Source of the DNA: JALYTZ01 sp036559125
GTDB taxonomy: Bacteria; Vulcanimicrobiota; Vulcanimicrobiia; Vulcanimicrobiales; Vulcanimicrobiaceae
DNA length: 31,878 bases
NCBI GenBank assembly: GCA_036559125.1
Contig: DATBTT010000042.1
Location: 1-31,878 of the forward strand
Reading direction: 5' to 3'
Of the stretch, positions 1-7,338 are shown piece after piece. How positions within the stretch are numbered: position 1 is the first letter of the stretch; the number at the start of each line of letters is the position of its first letter. The position numbers were made by a program, and so were the translations under genes. The notes below the pieces were generated by a model that was not told the origin of the DNA, made no database searches, and saw only the letters and a list, made by a program, of their open reading frames with translations.

Positions 1-6
1 ACGCGT

Positions 7-669
7 ATGGCCGTTAAACTCGTGTGGAGCACCCCCGATGCCGAGCGCCTGATGGGCTATTGCGCTCGCGTCAGCAATCCTGAAAATCAAGAGAATCCGA
101 ACGTTGCGGGTTTGTTGCGCTACTGCATCAAGCACGGTCATTGGTCCGTTTTCGAAATGGCCGACATGTGCGTCGAAGTCACGACCACGCGAAGCATCAG
201 CGCGCAAATCATTCGGCATCGCAGTATGCATTTTCAAGAGTTTAGCCAACGGTATGCTAGCGTGCAGACCATCGAACGGGTGCGTCCGCGGCGGCAGGAT
301 CCGAAGAACCGGCAGTCGTCGCACGACGATTTGCCGGTGGAGACGCTGGAGTGGTTCGATCGGGCGCAGGACGAACACTTTGTCGAGGCGCGCCGCTTGT
401 ACGACGAAGCGCTCGCGCGCGGCATCGCAAAAGAATCGGCCCGTTTTCTGCTCCCCATGGCGTCGGGAACGACGATTTACATGAAGGGTACGGTGCGCGA
501 TTGGATTCACTACATCAACCTGCGCACCGATCCGGGAACGCAGCGCGAACACCGTGAAATAGCGGAAGCCTGCAAGGCGCTTTTCGTGGACCAATTCCCA
601 ATAGTCGCCGAAGCGCTCGGGTGGCGCGAAGTTCCGGCGGCCGGCTCGAATCTTACGATCGCGAAATAG
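7..669 (+). CDS. thyX: Flavin-dependent thymidylate synthase ThyX
   Basis: This 220-residue protein makes dTMP from dUMP using FAD, NADPH and methylene-tetrahydrofolate, replacing the classical ThyA route in the cytoplasm. The family signature RHR-x7-S is intact: R70-H71-R72 and S80 in RHRSMHFQEFS. The preceding stretch HGHWSVFEMAD (from about residue 43) is also typical of ThyX, and the length is normal (usually 210-250). The ATG at 7 gives the expected N-terminus, MAVKLVW; only six bases precede it here, so its ribosome binding site and promoter cannot be judged. The next gene starts three bases after the stop, so the two are probably co-transcribed. A thyA or folate gene is not visible nearby. 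Confidence 0.96.
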   Translation: MAVKLVWSTPDAERLMGYCARVSNPENQENPNVAGLLRYCIKHGHWSVFEMADMCVEVTTTRSISAQIIRHRSMHFQEFSQRYASVQTIERVRPRRQDPKNRQSSHDDLPVETLEWFDRAQDEHFVEARRLYDEALARGIAKESARFLLPMASGTTIYMKGTVRDWIHYINLRTDPGTQREHREIAEACKALFVDQFPIVAEALGWREVPAAGSNLTIAK

Positions 670-672
670 GTT

Positions 673-1920
673 GTGATCGCTCGCGTTCTTTTAGCGCTGC
701 TGCTGGCGCTATGCGCGGGCGGCAGCGCGCTCGCCGGAACGGCGCGTCCCAACGCGCTGGATCGCAGCGTGAACGCTATTCCCATGGCGACCCTCTTGTC
801 GCAACCGGCAACGAAGCTGCTCGACGCGGACCGCGAGGCGGCCGCTCAACGCCTTGAAGACTATCGGTCTCCGGTGTGGATCGTGATGGTTCTGCTCGAG
901 ATCGTGTTGCTCGCGTGGTTTTGGCGTTCGGGCTGGGCGGCCATGCTGCGCGGCCGTCTTCGCCGCTCGATTCGAAACGAATTCTTCGTGCGATTTTGCT
1001 TTGGCGCCGCGCTTGCGGCGATCGCGCGACTGGCGGCGCTATTGCCGCAGTTCGTCGAGTATCGCATGTGGCGAACTATGGGCATTTCCACCGAGGCTTT
1101 CGGCCAATGGGCCGGAGCGTGGCTGGTCAGTGCGTTCGTTGCGATGCTGTTGGCTGGGTGCGTTGCCGCGATCGTTTTGTGGTTGGCGGATCGCACGCAT
1201 CAATGGTACCTCTACACGATTGCCGGCGTTTTCGCGCTCACTCTGGCCGTTACGTTCGTCACGCCTTTCGCGGCCGGGCCATTTTTTGCGCGTCAGATCT
1301 CCGCGCCGGCGTCGGTCGTTGCGAGCGTTCGGCAACTTGCAATGCGGGCGCATTCGCGCGTTGTTCCGGTGCGGGAAGTTCTGCTCGAGACGCGATCGCG
1401 CGCAGGCCGTACGTATCTCACCGGCGTCGGACCATCGGAAGAGTTACGGCTGTCGGACACGCTCGTCGCCGGTTCGACGGCCGGCGAGTTGCAGTTCGCG
1501 CTCGCGCGCGAAGTCGGACACATTGCAGGCCGCGATCCACTTCATAAGGCGCTGATGTTGGCGCTGGTCATTATTCTCGGCACGGCGATCGCGGTGTTCG
1601 TGGCCGATCGGGTCGGCTTCCGGCGCGACGACGATCCCGTGTCGCGGCTCGCGCTAGTGGGAGCGTTGCTCGGCTGCGTCTATTTGGTCGCACTTCCGGT
1701 CTATAGTGCGTACGAACGCCGCCTGGAATTGCGAGCGGACCGGTTCGCCGTCGCGCTGACGCACGATCCGGCTTCCGGAGTGCGCTCCATCGTGCGCAGA
1801 GCCGATCAAGACCTGCTCGCCCCCTGCCCGAACCGTTTCTCACTCTGGTACTTCGGAACGCTGCCACCCACCGCCAAACGCATCGCCGCATTGCAGGGCG
1901 CGCCCGACCCCTGCCCCTAA
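673..1920 (+). CDS. M48 (Ste24-like) membrane metallopeptidase homologue with altered zinc motif
   Basis: This 415-residue membrane protein resembles Ste24/M48 CAAX-type peptidases. A signal-like hydrophobic stretch (about 3-22) is followed by several membrane segments, near 68-86, 110-125, 147-172, 180-200, 290-310 and 325-345. The M48 order of motifs is present: a SDTLV strand, then the helix LAREVGH (277-283), then ELRAD (near 353-357), which carries the usual third zinc ligand Glu. In the zinc motif HExxH the first His is Arg279 (codon CGC at 1507-1509), giving REVGH. The family's NA before the TGxG strand reads RT, and the usual His-Pro before the late RIaaL motif reads Pro-Pro. The fold assignment is good, but proteolytic activity is doubtful. 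Start is GTG at 673, three bases after thyX. Confidence 0.82.
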   Translation: MIARVLLALLLALCAGGSALAGTARPNALDRSVNAIPMATLLSQPATKLLDADREAAAQRLEDYRSPVWIVMVLLEIVLLAWFWRSGWAAMLRGRLRRSIRNEFFVRFCFGAALAAIARLAALLPQFVEYRMWRTMGISTEAFGQWAGAWLVSAFVAMLLAGCVAAIVLWLADRTHQWYLYTIAGVFALTLAVTFVTPFAAGPFFARQISAPASVVASVRQLAMRAHSRVVPVREVLLETRSRAGRTYLTGVGPSEELRLSDTLVAGSTAGELQFALAREVGHIAGRDPLHKALMLALVIILGTAIAVFVADRVGFRRDDDPVSRLALVGALLGCVYLVALPVYSAYERRLELRADRFAVALTHDPASGVRSIVRRADQDLLAPCPNRFSLWYFGTLPPTAKRIAALQGAPDPCP

Positions 1921-1935
1921 AATAACGCACGTGGT

Positions 1936-2670
1936 ATGAACGTAACGAAGGCGCTGGCGGGCATGTGTTTCGCGCTGGTACTTGTGGCGGGGTGTTCGCC
2001 GACGGATCACCGCGTCATCATGCGCGCGTTGACGGCGCAGTTGGCAAACGAATACCACGCGTGCGTTCCGTTGGGATGGAACCCAGTATCGGTTGCGGGC
2101 ACGTATTACCCCGGGCGCAGCGTCGAATACCAAGACGCGTCGTGGCTTCCGCCACTCTGGATTGGAAGCGTCGGGAAAGACGAAGTGACGGGCCCGCAAA
2201 CGCGGGCGACGTATGCCGTTCTCAACGAACTCGTGCGCGTCGGAATGCTGATCCGACGGCGCACTCCGCTCGGATTCCGGTATCATTTAACGCCGCGCGC
2301 GGTACCGTACTATTTCGCGTCGAACGATTATGGAAACAATCCCGACGACGTTCCGTATCTTTGCTATTCGACGATGGTTCCGCTACGGGTGACCTGGAAT
2401 CAGCCGGTACACATCGAACGCGGCGCCGATGGATCGCCCGTACGGGTGTTTCGCGCGGGCTTCGAATGGCGAGCGAGCCCGGACGCATCCTGGGCCGACG
2501 CCATGTTGCGTTCGCACGGCGTACTTCTCGCTCCGACGCAATCGCCGGTGGTAGCGAAATTCGTTGACTGGAAGGGCGCGTGGTATATCGAAAACATCGA
2601 GTCGCCGCTCGCGGGCCGCTCGACGGTGGTCGACGGCGCGGCGTGGCCTTCGGTTACGCCGCGCCCATAA
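1936..2670 (+). CDS. Putative lipoprotein of unknown function
   Basis: This 244-residue protein is not recognised. Its N-terminus, MNVTKALAG followed by a hydrophobic stretch and LVAGC, is a lipoprotein signal with the lipobox Cys at residue 20, so the mature protein is probably anchored in a membrane outside the cytoplasm. The body is rich in aromatic residues (YYPGRS, WLPPLW, PYYFASND) and no catalytic motif is evident. The region around 92-120 (TRATYAVLNELVRVGMLIRRR...YHLTPRA) reads somewhat like a winged-helix, but this may be chance in a secreted protein. ATG at 1936 lies 15 bases after the M48-like gene and may be in its operon. Its last 17 bases overlap the convergent gene on the minus strand. 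Confidence 0.75.
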   Translation: MNVTKALAGMCFALVLVAGCSPTDHRVIMRALTAQLANEYHACVPLGWNPVSVAGTYYPGRSVEYQDASWLPPLWIGSVGKDEVTGPQTRATYAVLNELVRVGMLIRRRTPLGFRYHLTPRAVPYYFASNDYGNNPDDVPYLCYSTMVPLRVTWNQPVHIERGADGSPVRVFRAGFEWRASPDASWADAMLRSHGVLLAPTQSPVVAKFVDWKGAWYIENIESPLAGRSTVVDGAAWPSVTPRP

Positions 2671-3328
2671 AGACGCCGCCGGTGACTTGCGTGCCGAGAT
2701 GGCGTTTGGTCAATACTTCGAGAATCGTCGCGTGCGCGATACGTCCGTCCATGATCTGCGCGGCGGGAATCCCCGCGCGTACGCCAAGCGCTGCCGCGCG
2801 AATGGCGTCGCGCAAATCTGCAGGCACGTGCGGGTCGCCGGCAATCTCGAGCGCCTCGGCGGGCGTGAGTTCGGCGATGGTCGCCTCGGTGTGCGGATCG
2901 GGTACGCCGCCGAGGGCGTGGAAGAACATTGCCCGCGCGGCGTCGGTCGCTGCCGCGATGGCGCGCGCCACCTCGTCGGGGCCGAGAGCGACGTCGTCTC
3001 CGAAGGCCGAGAATGCGGTGGGTTCGACGACGGGAATGTAACCGGCCGCGGTCAACGTGGCAAGTATGCCGGTCTGCACGCGACCCAGGCCGCCCGGAGC
3101 GCGAGGTAGCATAGCGGCGTCGGCTCCGGAGAGGCCGACGGCCACGTTTCCACTGCGGTTGATCGTGCGAACGAAATGCCGCGCCGCGGGGGCGTCAGGC
3201 GCGACGACGATCGGCCGGATGCCTTCGGAGGCAAGAAAAGCGAGGTCGGCGATCAGCGTCGAGTCGTCCGTGTTGGCTGCGGTTCGATCGATGCGCACCA
3301 CGAAGGTTTTGCCGGCAAACGGTTCCAT
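2654..3328 (-). CDS. Acetylglutamate kinase-like protein, probably catalytically degenerate
   Basis: This 224-residue protein has the amino-acid-kinase fold and most resembles N-acetylglutamate kinase (ArgB), which phosphorylates N-acetylglutamate in arginine synthesis. Matching landmarks are VGLSGAD (64-70), DEVARAIAAA (118-127), the helix after DLRDAI (171-176) and the C-terminal block QIMDGRIAHATILEVLT (191-207) with LGT. It is about 60-70 residues shorter than ArgB. The N-terminal VKxGG, whose Lys binds phosphate, is VRIDR (11-15). The substrate-binding segment FxxGxRVTD is absent, and the second catalytic Lys (MIPK in ArgB) aligns with ADLR (170-173). It is therefore probably a non-catalytic or re-purposed paralogue. 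The ATG at 3328 is preceded by GGGAGG eight bases upstream; in-frame upstream codons lack such a site. It diverges from the sigma-factor operon. Confidence 0.7.
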   Translation of the reverse strand: MEPFAGKTFVVRIDRTAANTDDSTLIADLAFLASEGIRPIVVAPDAPAARHFVRTINRSGNVAVGLSGADAAMLPRAPGGLGRVQTGILATLTAAGYIPVVEPTAFSAFGDDVALGPDEVARAIAAATDAARAMFFHALGGVPDPHTEATIAELTPAEALEIAGDPHVPADLRDAIRAAALGVRAGIPAAQIMDGRIAHATILEVLTKRHLGTQVTGGVFMGAA

Positions 3329-3448
3329 CGCCTCATCCTCCCGTATACTTCTCCTATCGGCGATTCTTCCCCAAAAACGTTCATGACGCGTTACAAATCG
3401 GCCTTCGGCGGTGCTTTTACGAATAACGAGGGAAAGGAGCCTCACGAG

Positions 3449-3982
3449 TTGACTGCCGTTGCCAACCTAGAAAACACGCCGTCTTTCGACTCGCTGTTCG
3501 CGGCGGAGTATCCGCGCGTGGTCGCGATCGCGAAGCGAATCGTGGGCGAGTCTTCCGAAGCCGAAGACGTCGCGCAGGAAGTATTCGCAGCGTTCGCACG
3601 TTCGCGAAGCGCCGACGCGGCCGGCGTTGCCGGATGGCTACGAAGCGCCGCGGTTCACACCGCGTTGAATTTTGCCCGGGCACGCAAGCGCCGCATCGAG
3701 CGCGAGCGGTCCGAAGAGCGTTTGCATCGTCCGCTACGCGAGACGAGCGCGCATACGCACGATCCGCAGATCGTGGTCGATCGCGAGCACCGGCGCGCGC
3801 TCGTGCGCGACGCCATGCTCCGGCTCGACCCGCGGGCGGCGGAGATTCTCGCCCTGCGTTATGGCGGATTGAGCTACGCCGAAATCGCCGATGCGTTGCG
3901 TGTTGACGCCGCACAAATCGGCACGCGATTGGCGCGCGCGGAGCGCGCGTTCAAAAAGGAGATCGAACGTGAAGCATCTTGA
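3449..3982 (+). CDS. ECF-type RNA polymerase sigma factor
   Basis: This 177-residue group 4 (ECF) sigma-70 factor directs RNA polymerase to a specialised regulon. Region 2 spans about 13-80 (LFAAEYPRVVAIAKR, then EAEDVAQEVFAAF) and region 4 spans about 113-171, with the helix-turn-helix LSYAEIADALRVDAAQIGTRL. The TTG at 3449 is preferred: it follows a strong GGAAAGGAG (3431-3439) at nine bases and gives a standard ECF length. An in-frame ATG at 3383 would add 22 residues without family similarity. The stop overlaps the next gene, a zinc-binding anti-sigma factor, by 14 bases, which is typical of a co-translated pair. A weak promoter-like TTACAA near 3391 with a T-rich element about 17 bases on would suit the TTG start, but this is uncertain. 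Confidence 0.9.
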   Translation: MTAVANLENTPSFDSLFAAEYPRVVAIAKRIVGESSEAEDVAQEVFAAFARSRSADAAGVAGWLRSAAVHTALNFARARKRRIERERSEERLHRPLRETSAHTHDPQIVVDREHRRALVRDAMLRLDPRAAEILALRYGGLSYAEIADALRVDAAQIGTRLARAERAFKKEIEREAS

Positions 3983-5018
3983 CGCGGGCGAACTGCGCCG
4001 CATGATCGACGAACCGAACGTTTTTTCGCGCGAACGGCGCGCTCACGCGCGCACTTGCGCGCTCTGCGCACCGCTCGGCGCCGAATTGCGTGCAAATGCT
4101 GAGTTCGCCGCAAATCTGTTGACCGACGCGCCGCCACGCCGCCGGCCTGTCGCGTGGGCCGCGTTCGCGGCCGTTGCGGCGGCGGCGGTCCTGGTCGCGG
4201 GAATCGCGTTCACGCCCGTGGGGAGTTATGCGGGCGGGTTTCTAACGATCTTTCAACCCAAACAGTTTACGACTGTCGATGTAAGCAAAACCGATTTGCA
4301 AAATTTCAAATTCTTGCCGCAGGCCGACAAGCTCGGAACGCGGCGGGAAATGCTGCGGCCGCGCCGTCTCGACGTCGCATCGTTGAAAGCGGCGCAGTCG
4401 CACGTCGATTTTGCGCTGCTCCATCCGACGTCGGTTCCGGCGAGCGTGGGCCATGCTTCATCGTTCGGCGTCGAAACGCCCGGCCGGTTCAGCTTCACGT
4501 TTAGCGCCTCCAAAGCCGCCGCGTATGCGAAACGCCAGCACGCTAAGCTGCCGCCGATGCCGCGCGATCTCAACGGCACGACGGTTCGGGTTGCAACCGG
4601 GTCGATGGTAGTCGCATCGTACGGTGCGCATCCGCCGCGGCACCTACATAAGGCGATGCCGACGGGGCACCTACAGCCGTTCCTCATGTTCGTGCAGGCG
4701 CGCGCTCCGCGAGTCACCTCTACCGGCGCGACACTCCCGGTACTCGAACGCTACCTGCTTGCGATGCCCGGTATTCCGCCGCAACTCGCCACGCAGATTC
4801 GGGCGCTCGGCGACCTCGGCCAAACCTTGCCGATTCCGATTCGCCCCGACAAGCAAACCGCGCAGCGCGTGACCGTCCAGGGTGCGCAAGGTCTGGCAAT
4901 CGGCGACAATACGGGTCTGGGCGCGGGCATCGTTTGGCAGAAGAACGGCATCATCTACGGCGTCGCGGGACCGTTGCGCGAAGACGACGTGCTTGCGTTT
5001 GCCAATGGTCTCCAATAA
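3969..5018 (+). CDS. Membrane-anchored zinc-binding anti-sigma factor
   Basis: This 349-residue protein should bind and silence the ECF sigma factor encoded just upstream. The N-terminal cytoplasmic domain has the zinc anti-sigma signature H-x3-C-x2-C (H26, C30, C33 in HARTCALC). One membrane helix lies at about 61-82 after the arginine-rich PRRRP, followed by a large extracytoplasmic domain of about 265 residues. That domain contains GTTVRVATGSMVVASYG and an ATGSM-type strand pattern resembling other anti-sigma sensor domains, but no named family was recognised. GTG at 3969 follows AAGGAG (3956-3961) by seven bases and overlaps the sigma gene by 14 bases. Its own stop overlaps the ABC ATPase by 14 bases, so four genes appear translationally coupled. 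The signal sensed is unknown. Confidence 0.85.
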   Translation: MKHLDAGELRRMIDEPNVFSRERRAHARTCALCAPLGAELRANAEFAANLLTDAPPRRRPVAWAAFAAVAAAAVLVAGIAFTPVGSYAGGFLTIFQPKQFTTVDVSKTDLQNFKFLPQADKLGTRREMLRPRRLDVASLKAAQSHVDFALLHPTSVPASVGHASSFGVETPGRFSFTFSASKAAAYAKRQHAKLPPMPRDLNGTTVRVATGSMVVASYGAHPPRHLHKAMPTGHLQPFLMFVQARAPRVTSTGATLPVLERYLLAMPGIPPQLATQIRALGDLGQTLPIPIRPDKQTAQRVTVQGAQGLAIGDNTGLGAGIVWQKNGIIYGVAGPLREDDVLAFANGLQ

Positions 5019-5922
5019 CCCGGCGATCGACGTCCGACATCTTGTCAAACGATACGGCGAGGTGACGGCGTTGGAAGATCTCTCGCTGTGCGTTTCACGG
5101 GGAGAGATCTTCGGCTTCCTCGGGCCGAACGGCGCGGGGAAAACCACCGCGGTAAAAATGCTCGTGGGCCTCTCGCATTGCAACGACGGTGAAGGAAACG
5201 TCTTAGGACGTCCCTTGGGCGACCGTGCCGCGCGGCGCAGGTTCGGGTACTTGCCCGAACTTTTTCGCTATCAGGAATGGCTTAGCGCGCGCGAAGTGCT
5301 CGCGTTGCACGCCAAACTTGCGGGCCTTTCACGCGCGCCGGGCGCACGCGAAATCACACGCGTGCTCGATCTGGTCGGTTTAGCCGCTCGAGCGCACCAT
5401 CGCGTCGGTACGTTTTCGAAGGGCATGCAACAACGGCTGGGTCTGGCCGTCGCGTTGCTGGGAGAACCGGAACTCGTATTTCTCGACGAGCCTACTTCCG
5501 CGCTCGACCCGATCGGGCGTCACGAGGTGCGGGAAATATTACGCAAACTTAAAGCGCGGGGCGCGACCGTGTTCTTGAATTCGCATTTGCTCAGCGAAGT
5601 CGAGCTGGTCTGCGATCGGGTGGCGATCGTGAACCGCGGTCGCGTGGTCGCGAGCGGTCCGATCTCTCAAATAGTTGGCGCCGGTCATGCAGTGCGCGTG
5701 CGCGCGAGCGCCGACGGAACACCGCTGGAGTCGTTACTCGCGCGTTTCGGACCGGTCGTCGTCGAACCGGACGGAGTTCGAGTCGACGGCGTCGCGCACG
5801 AAGATATTCCGGAGATCGTAGCGGCGCTGGTTGCGGCCAACGCGCGCATCTACGCGATCCAGCCCTTAGGAGTCTCGCTCGAAGAGCGGTTTATCCAGAT
5901 GACCGAGGGTGGAAACGCGTGA
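5005..5922 (+). CDS. ABC transporter ATP-binding protein (ABC-2 exporter type)
   Basis: This 305-residue ATPase powers an ABC-2 transporter of the CcmA/NatA/BcrA type. Walker A is GPNGAGKT (40-47), the signature loop is the CcmA-type variant FSKGM (137-141) instead of LSGGQ, and Walker B is LVFLDEP (157-163), followed by TSALDP; the switch His lies in FLNSHLLSEVE. After about residue 220 a C-terminal accessory domain follows, as in this subfamily. The ATG at 5005 begins MVSNNPAIDVRHLVKRYG and overlaps the anti-sigma gene by 14 bases. Its stop overlaps the permease start by 4 bases (GTGA). The substrate is unknown; the coupling to a sigma/anti-sigma pair suggests an envelope-stress or detoxification function, which is inference. 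Confidence 0.94.
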   Translation: MVSNNPAIDVRHLVKRYGEVTALEDLSLCVSRGEIFGFLGPNGAGKTTAVKMLVGLSHCNDGEGNVLGRPLGDRAARRRFGYLPELFRYQEWLSAREVLALHAKLAGLSRAPGAREITRVLDLVGLAARAHHRVGTFSKGMQQRLGLAVALLGEPELVFLDEPTSALDPIGRHEVREILRKLKARGATVFLNSHLLSEVELVCDRVAIVNRGRVVASGPISQIVGAGHAVRVRASADGTPLESLLARFGPVVVEPDGVRVDGVAHEDIPEIVAALVAANARIYAIQPLGVSLEERFIQMTEGGNA

Positions 5923-6773
5923 TCGACGTCGTGTTGGTTACGCTGCGGGAACTAGTTCGGCGGCGCTTCGTCCTGGCTGCGATTCTCGCGACCGCCGTGC
6001 TGGTTGGACTCACGGCGTGGGGCTTCGATCACTTGGTGCACGTGCACACCCGGCGCGGGGCGCTCTCGCCGCTGGAGATCGCGACGACGAGCGCCGTGCT
6101 GACCTTGCTCATTGCATACATGTTCGCGTTCGTGCTGGCGGTTGCGGCAACGTTCTTGTCGGCACCCGCACTTGCTAACGATATCGAGTCGGGCGTACTG
6201 CTGCCGGTGCTTTCGCGTCCGATCGCTCGCACGAGCGTGCTGCTCGGCAAGGCTATCGGTGTGGCGCTTTTGCTCGGCGTCTATGCATATGCGGCGGGCG
6301 GAGTCGAGTTCGTGGTCGTGCATGCGATCACGGGTTACGCACCACCTCACCCCGCGACCGCCCTCGCTTTTATCTGGATGCTCTCCCTGGTCATGGTCGC
6401 GTTTGCGCTGCTCTTGAGCACCCGGCTCTCGGCCATCGCGAGCAGCATCGTTTCAATCGTCTTCTTCGGCATCGCTTGGATCGGTGGAATCGTCGGCTCG
6501 ATCGGCCAAGCCGTCCACAACGATACGCTCGTCAACGCGGCGACCGTTTCGCAACTGGTCCTGCCGACCGATGCGATGTGGCAATCGGCAGCATACGCCT
6601 TGGAGCCGGCTGCGATGATCGCCGTGACGCATACTACCGCAGGGCACAATACCTTCAACGGGCCGTTCTTCGTCGCGGCGCCGCCGCCGACGGCGATGCT
6701 GCTGTGGACGATCGGCTGGATCGCCGTCGCGTTGGCGCTCAGCTCGTGGAGTTTTGCGCGCCGGGATTTTTAG
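5919..6773 (+). CDS. ABC-2 type transporter permease
   Basis: This 284-residue integral membrane protein is the partner of the ATPase just upstream. It starts with VLVTLRELVRRRFVLAAILATAVLVG, typical of ABC-2 permeases such as NatB or NosY. About six membrane segments are visible, near 17-33, 55-84, 106-128, 144-164, 173-196 and 257-278. The conserved cytoplasmic motif DIESGVLLPVLSRPIART (about 90-107) fits the EsGtl-lllspPisr pattern. Between the last two helices lies an extracytoplasmic loop of about 60 residues rich in Thr, Ala and Pro. GTG at 5919 overlaps the ATPase stop by four bases. The 3' end overlaps convergent pth by 35 bases, so no dedicated terminator fits between them. Confidence 0.9.
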   Translation: MIDVVLVTLRELVRRRFVLAAILATAVLVGLTAWGFDHLVHVHTRRGALSPLEIATTSAVLTLLIAYMFAFVLAVAATFLSAPALANDIESGVLLPVLSRPIARTSVLLGKAIGVALLLGVYAYAAGGVEFVVVHAITGYAPPHPATALAFIWMLSLVMVAFALLLSTRLSAIASSIVSIVFFGIAWIGGIVGSIGQAVHNDTLVNAATVSQLVLPTDAMWQSAAYALEPAAMIAVTHTTAGHNTFNGPFFVAAPPPTAMLLWTIGWIAVALALSSWSFARRDF

Positions 6774-7338
6774 GCTGCCACGTGTTGACGAATTGCATTG
6801 CGGCGTCGATTCCGCTATCGAGCCAGCGCTCTATGCCGTCGGCCGCCCCGCCGATGACCTCGGGCAACAGCGCGCGTTCGGAATCGACGAACGGGCTCAA
6901 GACGTGGTCGACGGAATCGTACTCCGGGCGGCCCACGCCGACGCGCAGCCGAGGGAATTGTTCGCCCATCGTCGCGATGATCGAGCGCATACCGTTGTGG
7001 CCGCCGTGTCCGCCGAACGCGCGTAAGCGCAGCTTTCCAAACGCGATGTCCATCTCGTCGTACACGACGAACACGCGCTCCGGCGCAGTGCGATACCATG
7101 AAGCGATGAGCCGCACCGGGGCGCCGCTCAAATTCATGAACGACTGCGGTTTGACCAGTACGATTCGCCGCCGCGAATCGTAGATCTGCAATGCGTTGTC
7201 TTTCTTTTTCCACCCGTCGAGGGCAAAGCGACGCGCCACCTCGTCGGCAACCGTGAATCCGACGTTGTGGCGCGTGCGTTCGTACTCTTTTCCCGGATTG
7301 CCCAATCCGACGATCAGGCGAACGTCTTGCTCGGCTAT
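6739..7338 (-). CDS. pth: Peptidyl-tRNA hydrolase, with non-canonical start
   Basis: Pth releases peptides from prematurely dropped peptidyl-tRNA in the cytoplasm. Catalytic and binding residues are present: Asn in GLGNPGKEY, the general-base His in TRHNVGF, Asn in FMNLSG, and Asp in VVYDEMD; GGHGGHNGMRS is also conserved. The start is the oddity. The family-typical first strand VRLIVGLGNPG is encoded in frame, but no ATG, GTG or TTG lies between the upstream in-frame stop and that strand. The first canonical codon is TTG at 7305, which would cut the strand to LGNPG. Candidates are ATA at 7338 (overlapping the rplY stop as ATAG, giving MAEQDVRLIVGLG) and CTG at 7317. I place the 5' end at ATA as the best fit to the protein family; the region from 7305 downstream is secure. 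It lies in the prs-rplY-pth operon. Confidence 0.9.
   Translation of the reverse strand: MAEQDVRLIVGLGNPGKEYERTRHNVGFTVADEVARRFALDGWKKKDNALQIYDSRRRIVLVKPQSFMNLSGAPVRLIASWYRTAPERVFVVYDEMDIAFGKLRLRAFGGHGGHNGMRSIIATMGEQFPRLRVGVGRPEYDSVDHVLSPFVDSERALLPEVIGGAADGIERWLDSGIDAAMQFVNTWQPKNPGAQNSTS

Noticed and set aside
3329..3448. ECF-type autoregulatory promoter (GGAAC-like -35)
   Set aside because: A GGGGAA followed about 18 bases on by GTATAC is seen in the minus direction, but the match is weak and points to the wrong gene for autoregulation.
3383..3448. ATG 3383 as the sigma-factor start
   Set aside because: It adds 22 residues without family similarity and lacks a ribosome binding site, whereas TTG 3449 has GGAAAGGAG at a good distance.
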